DNA of 60,548 bases from Pseudomonas floridensis (GCF_002087235.1 NZ_MUIO01000013.1:1-60548); one strand, 5' to 3'. Shown: positions 36,513 through 46,901, counted from the stretch's first letter. Notes: a model not told the origin generated them from the sequence alone. A program made the numbers and translations.

Positions 36513-37418
36513 TCAGGTCCAGCCGAGAAAATCGCCGCCATTGTCGCGCAGCATCTGCAGCATGCCCTGCGCGGCGGGCGACAGATAACCGCCCCGGCGC
36601 AATGTGACTCCGATGGTGCGCTTGAGCGTGGTCTGCTCCAGCGGCACTTCGCGCAGGTGTTGCATGGTCTTGCCGAACTCCAGTGATTCGCGGGCGACGA
36701 AACTCAGCAGATTGCTCTGGGCAATCAGGCCGGGCAGCAGGGAAATCGAATTGGCTTCGATCTGGACCGTCGGCAACGGCAGGCCATGGGCGGCAAAAGT
36801 GGCGTCCAGCCATTTGCGCGACGACACGCTGACCGGCGGCAACACCCAGCGATACGTGCACAAATCACTCATTTGCAGGGCCGCGTTCTTGAAGATCGGG
36901 TGGCGCTTGCTGGCGATCACCACCGCTTCGTCCTGAAGCACCGCGAAGCTGGTGACGTCTTCGCTGTCCGGGGCCAGGGCGCAGATGATCATGTCCAACT
37001 GGCCCGAGCGCAGCGATTCGCGCAGCAGGTCGTCCTGGCCGATCACCAGCTTGAAGGTTACATCCGGCGTGCGTTGCAGCAGTGCAGAAGTCAGTTTCGG
37101 CATCAGGTACTCGGCCATGGTCGCCGCACAACCGACACGGATATTGCCGACCATGCCGCTGGCAAAATCCCGCACCTCGCGCTGGGTCTGGGCGATGCTC
37201 TGCTGCAATTCCTTGCCGCGTGCCTGAAGCAGCTCGCCCACCGGCGTCAACTTGATGCGCCGCCCGTCTCGCTGAAACAGTTTCGTGCCGAATGACTCTT
37301 CCAGACGCTGAATGCTTTTGGTCAGTGCGGGCTGACTGCGATTGAGCTTTTCAGCGGCCCTGCCCAGATGGCCCAGTTCGGCGATGGTTTCAAAATACGT
37401 CAGATCGCGCAAATCCAT
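36513..37418 (-). CDS. LysR-family transcriptional regulator
   Basis: A 301-residue LysR regulator with the helix-turn-helix LGRAAEKLNRSQPALTKSIQ near residues 18-37 and a substrate-binding-like domain. The start MDLRDLTYFETIAELGHL is preferred to a TTG three codons upstream because it fits the family. The proximity to the divergent AbrB-like membrane protein (120-nt spacer) makes that gene the probable target. The 74-residue acidic gene lies just downstream and could be co-transcribed. Confidence 0.88.
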   Translation of the reverse strand: MDLRDLTYFETIAELGHLGRAAEKLNRSQPALTKSIQRLEESFGTKLFQRDGRRIKLTPVGELLQARGKELQQSIAQTQREVRDFASGMVGNIRVGCAATMAEYLMPKLTSALLQRTPDVTFKLVIGQDDLLRESLRSGQLDMIICALAPDSEDVTSFAVLQDEAVVIASKRHPIFKNAALQMSDLCTYRWVLPPVSVSSRKWLDATFAAHGLPLPTVQIEANSISLLPGLIAQSNLLSFVARESLEFGKTMQHLREVPLEQTTLKRTIGVTLRRGGYLSPAAQGMLQMLRDNGGDFLGWT

Positions 37419-37538
37419 ATCTATCAACCAAAGTTATCAATTCATGATTATTAGAAAATAGACTTGATGGGTTGGGATGTCGATACTAATAACACTCGGT
37501 CAGTTCCACGACCGACTCGCAACGTCAGGGAGAACCTC

Positions 37539-38627
37539 TTGCAACGCGCTTCCAGTCTGTCACCGCCCTACATTCCTCCCCTGGCCCAATGGCTGGGTCT
37601 TGTTTTCCTCGCCGGCAGCGCCGGTCAACTGCTCAAAATGATGCACATGCCGGCGGCGATGTTTCTCGGCCCGATGCTGGTCGCCATCGGCTTTGGCGTG
37701 TCAGGTGCCACCATCCGCATGAACAAGCGGATCTTTCTACTTGGTCAAGGCACCGTCGGGGTCTTGATCGCCCATGCCATGTCGGTCAGCGTGCTGATGA
37801 CGGCGCTGCAATCCTGGCACGTCATGCTACTGGCGACCTTGCTTACAGTGGTGCTGAGTGCTGTGGTTGGTCTGCTGCTGGTGCGTTTTACCGGCATTCC
37901 CGGCAGCACGGCAGCCTGGGGCACCTCGCCGGGGGCGGCCTCGGCGATGGTCGCCATGTCAGAGGATTATGGCGCCGATTCGCGAGTCGTGGCGACCATG
38001 CAGTACGTGCGAGTGGTCTGCGTGGTGGTGATCGGGGCGCTGGTCAGTCACTTCATGGGCGCGTCGGGCAATGGTGCCGACGTGCACAGTCAGCCGGCCG
38101 CATTGCACAGTGCAACCCTGCTGGACTTCGGTTTGAGTGTGGCCGTGATCGTGGTCGGCGTGATGCTGGGCTCGCGACTGCCGGCGGGTGCCTTGCTGAT
38201 GCCGTTGATCCTGGGCGGCGCGCTGCAACTGAGCGGCGTGTTGCAGATTACCATTCCAGCGTGGCTGTTGCCGTTGGGCTACGGTGCGATCGGCTGCTAT
38301 GTCGGGCTGCGTTTTGACCGCCCTACCGTGCTGTACGTCTGGCGGCGCCTGCCAGCGATGATTCTCGCCTCGCTGGTGCTGATCGTGCTCTGCGCCGCGT
38401 CGGCCTGGCTGATCGCGACGCTGATGGACAAGGATTACCTCTCGGTCTATCTGGCCACCAGCCCCGGCGGCCTGGACACCATGGCAATCATCGCCATCGA
38501 CACCCATGCCGACGTAGGCTTCGTGCTGGCCATGCAGACCCTGCGATTGTTCGGCGTGATCCTGACCGGCAGCTTTCTGGCCAGGCAGATCATCCGCCTG
38601 ACCGACAAAAGCGTGCCATCACACTAA
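37539..38627 (+). CDS. AbrB-family (Gneg_AbrB_dup) membrane protein
   Basis: A 362-residue polytopic membrane protein made of two similar halves, each with the conserved pattern of the AbrB duplication family (TPGAASAM-like SPGAASAMVAMSEDYGAD in the first half and SPGGLDTMAIIAIDTHADVGFV in the second). Such proteins are often labelled ammonia monooxygenase or AbrB, but the function is more likely transport, and is untested here. The start is TTG at 37539 behind GGGAG; an upstream ATG has no ribosome site. It is divergent from a LysR gene. Confidence 0.85.
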   Translation: MQRASSLSPPYIPPLAQWLGLVFLAGSAGQLLKMMHMPAAMFLGPMLVAIGFGVSGATIRMNKRIFLLGQGTVGVLIAHAMSVSVLMTALQSWHVMLLATLLTVVLSAVVGLLLVRFTGIPGSTAAWGTSPGAASAMVAMSEDYGADSRVVATMQYVRVVCVVVIGALVSHFMGASGNGADVHSQPAALHSATLLDFGLSVAVIVVGVMLGSRLPAGALLMPLILGGALQLSGVLQITIPAWLLPLGYGAIGCYVGLRFDRPTVLYVWRRLPAMILASLVLIVLCAASAWLIATLMDKDYLSVYLATSPGGLDTMAIIAIDTHADVGFVLAMQTLRLFGVILTGSFLARQIIRLTDKSVPSH

Positions 38628-38643
38628 GGTGCGGGCGGCTTTC

Positions 38644-39888
38644 TCAGTCCATCCCGGCCAACCCGCTGGCCAGACTCGGCGACAGCGGCAATACCGGCAA
38701 CAGCGTGGCCTGATAGGCGTGATACAGGTCAGGCTTGCCGGGCCAGATGTCTTCACTGGGTTCATTCTGTGCATTGAGCTCATGTCGCCAGCTGCCGTGT
38801 TCATAGTCGATGAACAGCGTTTCGTTGAATTCCCAGAAAACGCGATACCACTCTTCGTACTGCCGCTCGCCGGTACGCTGCAACAGCGAAGCGGCCGCGG
38901 CCGCAGCTTCGCAATGGGTCCAGTGCAGGCGATGACGGACCACCGGCCTGTTTTGCCAATCCAGAGTATAGACAATGCCTGGCGCACCGTCGACGTTCCA
39001 GCCATAGCGACAGGCATTGGCGAACAATTGGCGGGCGTCCTCCGCCAGCCATGCCGGGCTTGAACGTCCCGCGTGGCGCAGGGACGACTCGAGGTGTAAA
39101 AGCAGGCGCGCCCACTCGAAGGCATGCCCGGGTGTGGTGCCGAACGGGCGGAAACCGTCGGCGGGATTCTCGCGGTTGTAATCGGGCAACGGCTGCCAGT
39201 CCTGGCTGAAATGCTCGATGACCTGAAAGTCGTTGGCAGCGGCATGCTGATGAATCACCCGCTCGACGATGCCCAGCGCCCGATCCAGCCATTGCGCGTC
39301 GCCGGTCACATCGGCCAGAGCCAGAAACGCCTCGGTGCTGTGCATGTTGCTGTTGGCCCCGCGATACGCTTCCTCGTCACTCCAGTCACGGGCAAAGGAC
39401 TCGCGCATCGCGCCTTCTTCATCGCTCCAGAAATGGGTGTTGATCACCTGAATCGCATCCGACAGCAGCGCCTGGGCTGCAGGCCGTCCGGCGACCACGG
39501 CGGAACTGGCCGCCAGCGCGACGAAGGCATGCAGATAAGCCTGTTTGTCGGTGGTGCCGCCATCGGCGAGCGCAGCGCTGAACCAGCCGCCGTGTTCGGC
39601 GTCGCGCAAGGTGCCGCTGAGTGCGGCGATGCCGTGATCGACCAGCGCGGCGCAACCGGGAATGCCTTGCGCATGCGCCATGGCGAAACAGTGGGTCATG
39701 CGCGCAGTGTTCATGGTCTCGGCGGTGGCCCCGACCATCAGCCGACCGTAATCATCGAGGCTGCCGAAGCCGTTTTCCAGCCTGGCGGCCTTGGCGAAGG
39801 TCAGCAGACGCCTGCCCTCCTGCGCCAGCCATTGATGGTGGGCTGGCGAGCGAAGCCAACTGCTGAAGGTTTGATTGTTATTATTCAT
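38644..39888 (-). CDS. AGE-family sugar epimerase/isomerase
   Basis: A 414-residue (alpha/alpha)6-barrel protein of the N-acylglucosamine 2-epimerase family. Conserved features include ENGFGSLDD, the Arg/His/Glu-containing RMTHCFAMA, GANSNMHSTEAFLAL, and a late GTTPGHAFEWARLLL. The family includes YihS-like aldose-ketose isomerases and D-mannose isomerases, and this sequence is closer to those than to GlcNAc epimerases. GGAGG lies 12 nt before the ATG at 39888. The convergent AbrB-like gene ends 16 nt beyond its stop, and a chemoreceptor gene lies upstream. Confidence 0.85.
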   Translation of the reverse strand: MNNNNQTFSSWLRSPAHHQWLAQEGRRLLTFAKAARLENGFGSLDDYGRLMVGATAETMNTARMTHCFAMAHAQGIPGCAALVDHGIAALSGTLRDAEHGGWFSAALADGGTTDKQAYLHAFVALAASSAVVAGRPAAQALLSDAIQVINTHFWSDEEGAMRESFARDWSDEEAYRGANSNMHSTEAFLALADVTGDAQWLDRALGIVERVIHQHAAANDFQVIEHFSQDWQPLPDYNRENPADGFRPFGTTPGHAFEWARLLLHLESSLRHAGRSSPAWLAEDARQLFANACRYGWNVDGAPGIVYTLDWQNRPVVRHRLHWTHCEAAAAAASLLQRTGERQYEEWYRVFWEFNETLFIDYEHGSWRHELNAQNEPSEDIWPGKPDLYHAYQATLLPVLPLSPSLASGLAGMD

Positions 39889-40007
39889 GACGCTGTGCTG
39901 CCTCCATCGATAAGACGTACCTGCACGGTGGTCGCGGCGACCGGGTGCAATAATGCGCGCCCGGCCGGTCAGCGGCAAGCCACCGCGGCCTCATCGATTT
40001 CGGCGTT

Positions 40008-41633
40008 TCAGACCTTGAAGCGCGCCACCACCTGGTTGAGATCGGCGGCCAGACGCGACAACTCGTGGCTCGACGCGCTGATCTGATTGGCACCCTGAGT
40101 CGACTGCATCGACAGATCACGAATGTTGACGATATTGCGGTCCACTTCACGGGAGACCTGCGCCTGCTCTTCGGCGGCGCTGGCGATCACCAGATTACGC
40201 TCGGAAATCTGGTTGATGGACGACGTGATTTCGCTCAGTGATTCCCCCGCCCCCTTGGCCAGCGACAGCGTGGAGGCGGCGCGTTCGCGGCTGGTGTTCA
40301 TCGACTCCAGCGCCTGGGCCGAGCCGCTGCGCATGGCGCTGACCATCGAGTCGATTTCCAGGGTCGACTGCTGGGTGCGATGCGCCAGCGCCCGTACTTC
40401 GTCGGCCACAACGGCAAAACCGCGGCCCGATTCACCGGCGCGCGCGGCTTCGATGGCGGCGTTGAGCGCCAGCAGATTGGTCTGCTCGGCAATCGAGCGA
40501 ATCACGTCCAGCACCTTGCCGATGTCCTGAGACTGATCGGCCAGGTTCTGCACCAGCACCGACGTGGCCTGAACGTTGTCGGTCAGGGTCTGGATCGACT
40601 GCACGGTTTCGATGACCCGCGTCTGCCCGGCCTGGGCCGAAGCACTGGAATGGCTGGACGCATCGGAAGTGGACACCGCGTTACGCGCCACCTCTTCCAC
40701 CGCCGACGTCATTTCGTTGATGGCCGTGGCCGCCTGGTCGATTTCGGCATTCTGCTGGTTCAATCCGCGATAACTGTCTTCGGTCACCGAGTTGAGCTCG
40801 GTGGCGGCCGACGCCAATTGGCTGGCCGAACTGCCAATATGGCGCATCGCTTCACGCAAATTGCCTTGCATCTGCTCCAGCGCACGCAACAGCCGGGTGA
40901 CTTCGTCGTTGCCATCGATCTGAATGGTGCGGGTCAGATCGCCCTGGGCGACATGCTCGGCGGCACTGACCGCACGCTGCAACGGGCGGACAATGCTGCG
41001 GGTCAGCCACAGCGCCAGGCCGATGGTCGCCAGCGCCGCGAGTACCACGAACACCAACACAATAGTGCGCGACGCTTCGTACTGGGCCTCGGCTGCCTTG
41101 CCCTCGGCATCGACCCTGGTGACGTAGAAATCGGCCAGGTCGTTGAGCTGTTTGCCCGAACCATCGACGATCTGCTTCATGTCGGCCAGCAACAGCTTGT
41201 TCAGGCCTGCGCCGTCACCTTGCGCGGCGAGCACGAACGAGCGATCCAGCGCCGTGCGGTATTGCCCCATGGTGACCAGAAACTGGTCGGCAAGGACTTT
41301 CTCTTCCGGCGTGTCGACGAATTTGTTGAGCAGGTCGAGCTTCTTGGTCAAGTCGCCCAGACGCACATCCATCTGGCCACGGTAGGTGGGGATACTGGCA
41401 GGATCGGTGTCCAGCGCCATGCGCAGAGAGATGGTCCGGATACGCAACATGATTTCGCGTATGTCGTTGACCACGCGCATGCTCGGCACCCAGTTGGTTT
41501 CAACGGCCACTTCGCTCTCGCGAATGGTCGACATCTGCACCAGTGCGAACCAGCCCAGCAACGCCACGAGCAGGGAAATCAAGGTAAAACCCAGACCTGC
41601 GCGGCGGGCGATAGTGAGGTTGCGTAAATTCAT
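40008..41633 (-). CDS. methyl-accepting chemotaxis protein with four-helix-bundle sensor
   Basis: A 541-residue receptor. A membrane segment at about 12-33 is followed by a periplasmic four-helix bundle of about 155 residues (4HB_MCP) and a second membrane segment ([19 protein letters not shown]). HAMP then leads to a signalling domain with hairpin tip [20 protein letters not shown]. The start [16 protein letters not shown] is typical of this class. The ligand is not predictable, though many 4HB receptors sense organic acids or aromatic acids. It lies upstream of the sugar isomerase on the same strand, with a 119-nt gap. Confidence 0.9.
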   Translation of the reverse strand: MNLRNLTIARRAGLGFTLISLLVALLGWFALVQMSTIRESEVAVETNWVPSMRVVNDIREIMLRIRTISLRMALDTDPASIPTYRGQMDVRLGDLTKKLDLLNKFVDTPEEKVLADQFLVTMGQYRTALDRSFVLAAQGDGAGLNKLLLADMKQIVDGSGKQLNDLADFYVTRVDAEGKAAEAQYEASRTIVLVFVVLAALATIGLALWLTRSIVRPLQRAVSAAEHVAQGDLTRTIQIDGNDEVTRLLRALEQMQGNLREAMRHIGSSASQLASAATELNSVTEDSYRGLNQQNAEIDQAATAINEMTSAVEEVARNAVSTSDASSHSSASAQAGQTRVIETVQSIQTLTDNVQATSVLVQNLADQSQDIGKVLDVIRSIAEQTNLLALNAAIEAARAGESGRGFAVVADEVRALAHRTQQSTLEIDSMVSAMRSGSAQALESMNTSRERAASTLSLAKGAGESLSEITSSINQISERNLVIASAAEEQAQVSREVDRNIVNIRDLSMQSTQGANQISASSHELSRLAADLNQVVARFKV

Positions 41634-41845
41634 GGCCAGGGCTCTTTTATATTTGGAAGACGATCGTCGACCGACAGTTGTCGGACAACCGCACAGCGTA
41701 TCGCCCTTGTCGGACAATTCTTTAAGGCTTTCGACAATCATTCAGCCTCCGGGCCAGCCGACGAATGAACACGCTCAACCCGAGCACGCGCTTGTCTACC
41801 CTCATGCACACGAAACCGGCTCGTACAACCGTGGAGGTTTTTGCC

Positions 41846-42328
41846 ATGCATCTGGAAGGTTCCTGCCATTGCGGCGCGGTGGAGTTCAGCCTGAACAGCG
41901 CCCACCCTTACCCTTATCAACGCTGCTATTGCTCGATCTGCCGCAAGACCCAGGGAGCGGGCGGCTATGCCATCAACCTGAGCGGCGAGGCGTCAAGCCT
42001 GAAAGTCAAAGGGCGGGAGAACATCTCGGTCTACCACGCAAAAATCCGGGAAGATCATCACGTAAAAATCAGCAGCGCCGAGCGCCATTTCTGCAAAGTC
42101 TGCGGCAGCGGCCTGTGGCTGTTCAGTCCGGAGTGGCCGCAACTGATCCACCCTTTCGCGTCGGCCATCGACACGCCGTTGCCGACAGCGCCCGAGCGTA
42201 CGCACATGCTGCTTGATTCGAAGGCGTCCTGGGTCGAAATCGAGGCACATGAGCGCGACCGGCAGTTCGACGGGTATCCAGAGGAGTCGATTGCCCAGTG
42301 GCATGAACGGCTGGGGCTGGTGCGCTGA
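41846..42328 (+). CDS. GFA family protein
   Basis: A 160-residue protein with the zinc-binding cysteine set of the GFA (glutathione-dependent formaldehyde-activating enzyme-like) family: CHCG at residues 7-10, CYCSIC at 28-33, and a later CKVCGS. GGAGG is eight nt before the ATG, which fixes the start. Most family members are not true formaldehyde-activating enzymes and their reactions are unknown. It is divergent from the chemoreceptor gene and converges on glycerate kinase. Confidence 0.9.
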   Translation: MHLEGSCHCGAVEFSLNSAHPYPYQRCYCSICRKTQGAGGYAINLSGEASSLKVKGRENISVYHAKIREDHHVKISSAERHFCKVCGSGLWLFSPEWPQLIHPFASAIDTPLPTAPERTHMLLDSKASWVEIEAHERDRQFDGYPEESIAQWHERLGLVR

Positions 42329-42365
42329 TCCGCCCGGGATCGCGCACCGTCTGCCTCACCTGCAA

Positions 42366-43502
42366 CTAGCGCGCGGCCAGTTGCCAGACCCTGGCAATGT
42401 CACGCGCACGCTCACGCAGCAGACGCGGCGCCTCGCGGCACGCCTGCTCCAGCGTCATCGGCCCACCGGCCAGGGCGAAAGCTGCGCTGATGCCGTGCTG
42501 ATAAAGCTGTTCGTAGCCTTCACCCAGCGTACCCGCCAGAACGATCACCGGCACCCGCTGGCGTTTGGCGACCCGCGCCACACCCAGCGGCGTCTTGCCG
42601 CGCAGGGTCTGCGCGTCGAAACGGCCTTCGCCAGTGATGACCAGATCGGCGCCCGCCAGCGCCTGCTCGAGTCCGGTCAGCTCGGCGACGACTTCTACCC
42701 CGGCACGAAACGAAGCATTCAGGTACGCCTTGGCTGCGAAACCCATGCCACCGGCCGCGCCGCTGCCAGGACTGTCGCGCAGGTCCCGGCCCAGCGCCTG
42801 CGCCGAGTGATCGGCGAAATGCGCCAGCGCAGCGTCGAGCGCCAATACCTGCTCGGAAGAGGCGCCCTTCTGCGGACCAAAGATGTGTGAGGCACCATTC
42901 GGTCCGCACAAGGGGTTATCCACGTCGGCGGCAATTTCCACGCGTACGTCGGCAAGCCTTGGGTCCAGCCCGGCAAGGTCGATATGTGCCAGATCGGTCA
43001 AGGCAAGACCGCCGCCCGGCAGCGCCTGACCGGCGTGATCCACAAAGCGCACGCCCAGCGCCGACAGCATGCCGCTGCCGCCATCGTTCGTCGCGCTGCC
43101 GCCGATGGCCAGAATGACGCGCTGCGCCCCGGCATCCAGTGCCGCCGAGATCAATTGCCCGGTGCCTTCGCTGCCGGTGCGGCAGGCGTCACGTTGCGCG
43201 AGAGTGAGCAATTGCAGACCGCTGGCCATGGCCATTTCGATGATCGCCGTGCGGCTGTGCGCCAGCCAGCCCCAATGGGCCTCGACGCTGTCGCCGAGCG
43301 GGCCCTTGACCCGCGCGCTCATCAGTTGTCCATTGCAGGCGTCCAGCAGCGCTTCGATGGTGCCTTCACCACCGTCGGCCATCGGGCATTTGATCAGTTC
43401 GGCATCCGGCCAGACTTCGGCCAGGCCGCTGGCGATGGCATTGGCGACGGCCTGGGCGCTCAGGCTGTCTTTGAAGGAGTCGGGGGCGATGACTATTTTC
43501 AT
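42366..43502 (-). CDS. glycerate kinase (GarK/GlxK family)
   Basis: A 378-residue kinase starting MKIVIAPDSFKDSLSAQAVA, which is the signature of this glycerate kinase family. Further motifs are MADGGEGTIEALL and AIGGSATNDGGSGML. It phosphorylates D-glycerate to 2-phosphoglycerate (or 3-phosphoglycerate in some members). GGAG is seven nt ahead of the ATG. It lies 110 nt downstream of the CdaR-type regulator on the same strand, the pairing found in glucarate/glycerate loci of many proteobacteria. Confidence 0.92.
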   Translation of the reverse strand: MKIVIAPDSFKDSLSAQAVANAIASGLAEVWPDAELIKCPMADGGEGTIEALLDACNGQLMSARVKGPLGDSVEAHWGWLAHSRTAIIEMAMASGLQLLTLAQRDACRTGSEGTGQLISAALDAGAQRVILAIGGSATNDGGSGMLSALGVRFVDHAGQALPGGGLALTDLAHIDLAGLDPRLADVRVEIAADVDNPLCGPNGASHIFGPQKGASSEQVLALDAALAHFADHSAQALGRDLRDSPGSGAAGGMGFAAKAYLNASFRAGVEVVAELTGLEQALAGADLVITGEGRFDAQTLRGKTPLGVARVAKRQRVPVIVLAGTLGEGYEQLYQHGISAAFALAGGPMTLEQACREAPRLLRERARDIARVWQLAAR

Positions 43503-43612
43503 TGTTGTTCTCCATGTCCGTTACCGGATGTTCTCATCACGGCCCTGCTTTGCCGCCAGCCCTGCGCACAACGATTATCGACGCTTGTCGGGCATTTGAA
43601 CAAAACCTGCGC

Positions 43613-44704
43613 TCAGCCCTGGCGAGGCTGCATCTGCGCACCCAGATAAAGATGCAAGAGGTCGTCGGTCTTGTAGGGATCACGGCCGGTCAACTCAGCA
43701 ATCTTTTCCAGCCGATAGCGCAGGCTGTTGCGATGAATGCCCAGAGCATCGGCACAGGCCTGACTTTCGCCGCTGTATTCGAACCAACTGCACAGGGTTT
43801 CAAGCAATGCCCCCTGATTGTGCAAACGGCCAATGGATTCGGCCACTTCGGCGGCCAGCCAGTCGTGGCGGTGACGCCAGAACAGCACCGGCAGGCGATG
43901 ATCCGCCAGACGCAACAGCCTGTGTGTCGGGCGCGCCTGAGTGGCGTAATCCAGCAGATCCCGGGCGGCGGCGCAGGCATGGCGCAACTCGGGCAGATCC
44001 GCCGAGGGCTCAACCGTGGCCATGCGCACCACTGGCCAGTGATGCTCGTCGAATTGCTTGAGCAGCGTGGCATCATCGCGATCCTTGCCTGCCGCCCGGC
44101 ACCAATAGAGCAGCGTCGGCTCACGCAGCACGAACCAGCTGTCGGCGTAGCGTGATCCCAGCCACCCGGCAATCTGGCTGGCAGCCGAGGGCTGCCCTTC
44201 AAGCTGGAGCAATACCGCCTGACGCGGCAGTTGCGGCTGCAGTCCCAGTTGTCGCGCCTCGTCGACCAGGCTATCCGGACAATCAGGCAGCAACAACCGC
44301 GCCAGCAGGTCTTCGCTGCGCTGCAGCCGCCACTGACGGTCTGCCTGTTGACGACGGTGTTCCATGAGCATTTCGGCGGTCATCTTGACCAGTTCGCCAT
44401 ACACGCGAACCTCGTCCGGCTCGCCGGTGATACCCAGCACGCCTACCAATTGGTGGTCGAGCATCAGCGGCAGATTGACGCCCGGCTTGACGCCGCCCAG
44501 ATGCAGGGCGGCCTGAGAATCGATCTCGACCACCTGGCTGTTGGCAAGCACCCGTTGGGCGCCCTCGTGCCGGGTACACAGGCGCTCGGGATCACCGCTA
44601 CCAATGATGATGCCCAGATAATCCATGACATTGACGTTGTAGGGCAGAATGGCCATGGCGCGGTCGACGATGTCCTGAGCCAGAGCCCGATCAAGCGCAA
44701 ACAT
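43613..44704 (-). CDS. cdaR: CdaR-type sugar diacid regulator
   Basis: A 363-residue regulator with an N-terminal diacid-recognition domain (ALAQDIVDRAMAILPYNVNVMD, typical of CdaR) and a C-terminal PucR-type helix-turn-helix (IHRNSLRYRLEKIAEL). In E. coli CdaR activates glucarate, galactarate and glycerate genes. GGGAG is six nt ahead of the ATG at 44704. Downstream glycerate kinase is the obvious target. The D-glucarate genes at 47-50 kb have a different, GntR-type regulator, so two control inputs may converge on the same metabolism. Confidence 0.9.
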   Translation of the reverse strand: MFALDRALAQDIVDRAMAILPYNVNVMDYLGIIIGSGDPERLCTRHEGAQRVLANSQVVEIDSQAALHLGGVKPGVNLPLMLDHQLVGVLGITGEPDEVRVYGELVKMTAEMLMEHRRQQADRQWRLQRSEDLLARLLLPDCPDSLVDEARQLGLQPQLPRQAVLLQLEGQPSAASQIAGWLGSRYADSWFVLREPTLLYWCRAAGKDRDDATLLKQFDEHHWPVVRMATVEPSADLPELRHACAAARDLLDYATQARPTHRLLRLADHRLPVLFWRHRHDWLAAEVAESIGRLHNQGALLETLCSWFEYSGESQACADALGIHRNSLRYRLEKIAELTGRDPYKTDDLLHLYLGAQMQPRQG

Positions 44705-44882
44705 GATGAGCTCCCGCCGTCGCAAGAGGCTTGGAATGAGTAGGCATGCGGATACATTTTGTTGAAGTTATTGAGGCATCGAGTGTGCCTGAAACTGGTA
44801 TCGAGCGCGATGCGCATGGCACAGTGCCGGGCTTGCCGTCATACATTGAATCCCCCCACCCTAGCCGAAGGCGCGCTGAACG

Positions 44883-46037
44883 TTGATCAGATCCCGAATC
44901 GCCAGTCTGCTGTCCCTGCTCACACTGTCGGCCTGCACCTCGATGGCCGAAGGCGAAAACCCCACTCAGCGCTTCGAAGAATACCGGCAACAGACCATCG
45001 CCCTGCTCCGCTCGCAACGGACGTTTCAGACCTCGGACCCCGAAGCCGAACTCAACTGGAATGCCCCGCAGCAGTGGACGCCAAGCGGTCCCGTTAAAGG
45101 CGGCGTGCTGCTGGTGCACGGGCTGGGCGATTCGCCATGGTCGTTTCATGACATAGGGCCGCGGCTGGCCGACCAGGGCTTTCTGGTCCGGACCGTGCTG
45201 CTGCCCGGTCACGGCACCAAGCCTCAGGACATGCTCGACGTGACGCTGGAACAGTGGCAGCAGGTGGTCCGCGAGCAAGCGAAATTGCTCAGCGAAGAAG
45301 TGCCAAAGGTCTATCTGGGCGGTTTTTCGACCGGCGCCAACCTGGTGCTGGACTACGCCTATGACCATGACGAGATTGCCGGGCTGGTGCTGTTCTCTCC
45401 GGCCTTTCGCTCCGACAGCGGCTACGCCTGGCTCACGCCGTGGATCGGCTGGGCCAGACCCTGGCTGCTCGCATCGCCCGAAGACAGCCTGCGTCCGATG
45501 CAGACACCGGTGCGCTACATGAACGTACCCACCAACGGCTTCGCCCAGTTCTATCGCAGCAGCACGCTGGCGCAGAACCGTCTGCGGCAGCGCACCTACG
45601 ACAAACCGGTGTTCGTCGCCATCGCCCAGCATGACTCGGTACTGGACACCGCTTACGTACTGGATACCTTCAATGCGCGTTTCAGCCATCCGGACAGCCG
45701 CCTGATCTGGTACGGCGACCAGCCGGCCAGGACAGCCGTCACCTCACGTGTGGAGGTCCGCACCGATCATCTACCGGCGTACCGTATCAGCCGCTTTTCG
45801 CACATGGGCCTGGTGTTTTCGCCGGACAACCCGCTTTATGGCGCGGCTGGCACGCAGCGCATCTGCTGGAACGGCCAGAGCGACGAAGACACGAAGAACT
45901 GCATGGCGGGCAAACCGGTCTGGTATTCCGACTGGGGGTATCGGGAACCGGGCAAGATCCACTCGCGACTGACGTTCAACCCCTGGTTCGAATGGCAGAC
46001 GCAGTTGATGCTCGGCGTGCTCAAAGACGCAAAATGA
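44883..46037 (+). CDS. lipoprotein alpha/beta hydrolase
   Basis: A 384-residue protein. A lipobox, L15-S16-A17-C18, ends a short hydrophobic signal, so it should be a lipoprotein. The hydrolase motif is GGFSTG with nucleophile S149, and HGLGDSPWSFHDI forms the oxyanion region. The start is TTG at 44883 with AAGG 11 nt upstream; later ATGs would remove the signal. The fold is close to carboxylesterase/monoglyceride lipase-like proteins. Substrate unknown. Head-to-head with cdaR (178 nt apart) and convergent with the GntR gene. Confidence 0.85.
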   Translation: MIRSRIASLLSLLTLSACTSMAEGENPTQRFEEYRQQTIALLRSQRTFQTSDPEAELNWNAPQQWTPSGPVKGGVLLVHGLGDSPWSFHDIGPRLADQGFLVRTVLLPGHGTKPQDMLDVTLEQWQQVVREQAKLLSEEVPKVYLGGFSTGANLVLDYAYDHDEIAGLVLFSPAFRSDSGYAWLTPWIGWARPWLLASPEDSLRPMQTPVRYMNVPTNGFAQFYRSSTLAQNRLRQRTYDKPVFVAIAQHDSVLDTAYVLDTFNARFSHPDSRLIWYGDQPARTAVTSRVEVRTDHLPAYRISRFSHMGLVFSPDNPLYGAAGTQRICWNGQSDEDTKNCMAGKPVWYSDWGYREPGKIHSRLTFNPWFEWQTQLMLGVLKDAK

Positions 46038-46061
46038 AGCAAACCCTGGCCATTCGGCCGC

Positions 46062-46775
46062 TTATTCCAGCGGCACCAGTCGCTCACGGCTGTTGCTCAA
46101 ATGCGTCCACATCGCCGCACGTGCGGCATCGGGGTCTTTGCGGCGAATGGCGCTGAGCAAGGCCTCGTGCTCCAGATTGGCCAGATAGCCCTGATGAGCC
46201 AGACTGTTGCCAGCGCGCTCGCTTGAGGCTATGCGGCTGCGCGGAATGATCGCACTGCCCAGGTGTTGCATGATCTCCATGAAATAGGGGTTGCCGGTCG
46301 CCTCGGCAATCAGCATGTGGAAGCGCTTATCCGCTTCGACACAACTGTCTTCGTTGGCCAGCAGGTCCTGATAGTCATCCAGCGCCTGGCGCATGGCCGC
46401 CAGTTGCTCATCGGTACGCCGCAACGCCGCCAGCGCCACCGCCTGGGTTTCCAGACCGATGCGCAACTCAATGATGTCGCGCACTCTGGAAACGGTCTCG
46501 ACCTTCAGGCGTAACCCGGTCTGGTCGCCGCGTTCCAGCACGAAGGTACCGATGCCGTGATGGGTCACCACCAGGCCTGATGCCTGAAGTTTCGAGATGG
46601 CCTCACGCACCACCGTGCGACTCACGCCATGCTCACGCACGATCTGGTTTTCCGACGGCAGCTTTTCACCCGGCGCGATCTTGCCCAGCAGAATGCGCTG
46701 GCTCAACTCGGTGACCAGATCGGTGGCGAGACTGTGCTGGCGGCGTTTGGGCGCGGTGCTGGCAGGCTCTTGCAT
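46062..46775 (-). CDS. GntR-family regulator (FadR/FCD type)
   Basis: A 237-residue regulator with an N-terminal winged helix (LPSENQIVREHGVSRTVVRE at about residues 39-58) and a C-terminal FCD effector domain containing conserved Asp/His metal-ligand positions. The ATG at 46775 has AGGA in position; earlier open frame is not coding. It is divergent from the GudP-like transporter and gudD and probably represses them until glucarate or a derivative is bound. A near-consensus FCD operator lies in the shared intergenic region. Confidence 0.9.
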   Translation of the reverse strand: MQEPASTAPKRRQHSLATDLVTELSQRILLGKIAPGEKLPSENQIVREHGVSRTVVREAISKLQASGLVVTHHGIGTFVLERGDQTGLRLKVETVSRVRDIIELRIGLETQAVALAALRRTDEQLAAMRQALDDYQDLLANEDSCVEADKRFHMLIAEATGNPYFMEIMQHLGSAIIPRSRIASSERAGNSLAHQGYLANLEHEALLSAIRRKDPDAARAAMWTHLSNSRERLVPLE

Positions 46776-46880
46776 GGGAGTGTCCTGAGGTTGTCTATTC
46801 GTGCAGTGGTTACCGGACGGGTAACGAAACGCTTTGGCCCGATCAGGCGCATCCCGTCTGCGTTTCACGGCCCTGGCAAC

Positions 46881-46901
46881 TTGTCTGACTTGTATTACAA
46901 G
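46881..46901. promoter_or_regulatory. GntR/FCD operator candidate, site 1
   Basis: TTGTATTACAA at 46890-46900 matches the FadR-subfamily consensus TNGTNNNACNA at every fixed position and sits inside the longer perfect palindrome CTTGTATTACAAG (46889-46901). A second partial site, TTGTCTGACTT (46881-46891), overlaps it on the left. This is about 106-126 nt before the GntR start, suited to autoregulation. Confidence 0.65.

Noticed and set aside
40380..41627. 415-codon antisense frame opposite the second chemoreceptor
   Set aside because: Same reason: antisense shadow of a well-supported gene.
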